Shown piece after piece: positions 63,041 to 64,000 of a stretch of DNA of 64,000 nt. Positions within the stretch are counted from its first letter, which is position 1, and each line of letters starts with the position of its first letter. The position numbers were made by a program, and so were the translations under genes. Origin of the DNA: Pseudomonadota bacterium (GTDB lineage: Bacteria; Pseudomonadota; Gammaproteobacteria; Steroidobacterales; Steroidobacteraceae); the NCBI GenBank assembly GCA_037200975.1, contig JBBCGI010000001.1:3803716-3867715 (forward strand). The letters are read 5' to 3'. The notes below the pieces were generated by a model. That model was not told where the DNA came from, searched no databases, and saw only the letters and a list, made by a program, of their open reading frames with translations.

Positions 63041-64000
63041 TTAGACTGGAGCGGCGGTTGCGGCGCGTGGCAGCTTGAGCAGCGCGCGCCGCGCGCGTGC
63101 CACCACCGGATTCCAGGCGCGCGACTTGTCCTGGCGGAACATCCGCACCGCGGGATACCAGATCATCGACTCGCCCTCGTGCCCGTAACGCCACTCCGGC
63201 ACCAGCGGCGCCAGGCACCAGGTGGGGCGACCGAGTGCGCCCCCGAGGTGGACCACCGATGAGCAAACGCTGATCACGAGGTCGAGCGCACCCATGAGGG
63301 CGGCGCATTCGTCGAGATCGTCGATGGATTCCTGCCAATGTTCCACGCGTACCGCCGATCGGCTGCAAAAAGCGGCCAGCTCTTCGCGGTGCGGTCCGTG
63401 CTGCAGGCTGACGAACTGGACTCCCGGCACGGCGAACAGCGGCGCGAGTTCCTCGAGGGTTATGGAGCGTTCGCGGGTGCGTGTGCGCGCGACACCGCCG
63501 TGCCACGCAATACCCACGCGCAGCGACGTTTGCGACAGCCGCGAACGCCACAGGGCGACGCGATCCGCAGCGGCCGACAGATACCCGCCGTGACGTGGAA
63601 AATCCTCCGGCGTATTGCGCCGTCGGGCGGGCAGGTCGCCGAGCCGGATCCAGCAGTCGGTCTGCGTTGCATCTCGCAGCGGTCTGTCGGGAAGTTCGGC
63701 GTCGTGAGGCGTCGCAAGGTCCACGCCGGAAATCGTGGCCAACGGAAAGGAGCGCTTGTAGATTGCCGCCAGCCGGCGATCGCATTCGATGACCGCGTGC
63801 CGGGCAAGCGGCAGGATTTCGGGGATGATCGAGGCAAACATGATCTCGTCGCCGAGACCCTGCTCACGCGCGATGAACAGCGTCTTGCCTGTGATGTCCT
63901 CGCCTTGCCAGCGTGGCGCGCCGGGAGCTTTTCCAAAACGGATCGAGCGCGATTCGTAATGTCTCCAGCCCTCGCGGAACTCTCCAGAGCGCAGCAGCAA
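63041..64000 (-). CDS. TPR/GT9-like glycosyltransferase, N-terminus beyond window
   Basis: At least 320 residues are visible; the start is past the window end. It opens in a last TPR-like helix (LRSGEFREGWRHYESR), then the domain of TPR-linked glycosyltransferases related to GT9 heptosyltransferases: LFIAREQGLGDEIMFASIIP, LRVGIAWHGG, GVQFVSLQHGPH, LVISVCSSVVHLGGALGRP and WRYGHEGESMIWYPAVRMFR. The stop codon is directly next to the adhesin stop, with no spacer, on the opposite strand. By context it may glycosylate the adhesin, as HMW1C-type enzymes do, though it is not of the HMW1C (GT41) sequence type as far as seen. Confidence 0.85.
   Translation of the reverse strand: MLLRSGEFREGWRHYESRSIRFGKAPGAPRWQGEDITGKTLFIAREQGLGDEIMFASIIPEILPLARHAVIECDRRLAAIYKRSFPLATISGVDLATPHDAELPDRPLRDATQTDCWIRLGDLPARRRNTPEDFPRHGGYLSAAADRVALWRSRLSQTSLRVGIAWHGGVARTRTRERSITLEELAPLFAVPGVQFVSLQHGPHREELAAFCSRSAVRVEHWQESIDDLDECAALMGALDLVISVCSSVVHLGGALGRPTWCLAPLVPEWRYGHEGESMIWYPAVRMFRQDKSRAWNPVVARARRALLKLPRAATAAPV

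Overview
The window is GC-rich (roughly two thirds G+C by eye), almost fully coding, and looks like the chromosome of a Gram-negative gammaproteobacterium. NhaA, PEP carboxylase, an LpxH-type phosphatase, ExbB/ExbD proteins, a two-partner secretion system and an exosortase/PEP-CTERM system all fit this. A soil or freshwater genus of the Steroidobacter/Nevskia kind is my inference, not something the sequence proves. I saw no tRNA, rRNA, CRISPR array, transposase or phage gene.

Layout. (1) 2-6010: an operon of a TPR protein, a small secreted protein, one TolQ/ExbB-like and two TolR/ExbD-like proteins, a TonB-like protein with an AgmX/PglI-type C-terminus and a small unknown. It resembles an energised trans-envelope motor. 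(2) 6045-16120: mostly housekeeping genes: nhaA bracketed by two palindromes, a CPA2 cation/proton antiporter, an iron-permease-family protein, an EamA transporter, ppc, a DUF962 protein, an ABC exporter and a DUF1428 protein. (3) 16227-18680: an orphan OmpR/PhoB-like response regulator, an LpxH-type phosphatase and the first protein with a VPLPA C-terminal sorting tail. (4) 18965-44469: a large exopolysaccharide region. It holds GDP-L-fucose synthesis (gmd, fcl), an RHH-like protein overlapping a small VPLPA-tailed protein, the export/assembly genes (Wza-like, outer-membrane barrel, Wzz-like, tyrosine autokinase, secretion ATPase), then an MBL-fold enzyme, glycosyltransferases, a flippase, an oxidoreductase, an epimerase and an amidotransferase. 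The region closes with the fused exosortase-EpsI protein XrtD on the minus strand, and then a WcaF-like acetyltransferase, a GT2 and a WecA/MraY-like phosphosugar transferase. (5) 44542-48931: the PrsT-type TPR lipoprotein and a five-repeat secreted protein with a Gly-rich sorting tail. (6) 49181-51519: a VPLPA-tailed protein followed by a large PstS-like secreted protein, ended by a strong terminator. (7) 51606-64000: a TpsB transporter, a 3277-residue TpsA adhesin, and a convergent TPR/GT9-like glycosyltransferase cut by the window end.

How it fits together. Regions 3 to 6 form one exosortase system: XrtD should process the three VPLPA-tailed proteins (17892, 22064, 49181), while the polysaccharide genes make the matrix those proteins are thought to depend on. 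Two features look new to me. First, a repeat domain occurs five times in the 657-residue protein at 46958 and once in the small VPLPA protein at 22064. Second, TGTCAT boxes are concentrated in the intergenic regions ahead of the orphan regulator and several parts of the exosortase/polysaccharide system, which suggests a PhoB-like regulon. The adhesin block adds a second surface system, with a possible cysteine-loop anchor and a nearby candidate glycosyltransferase.
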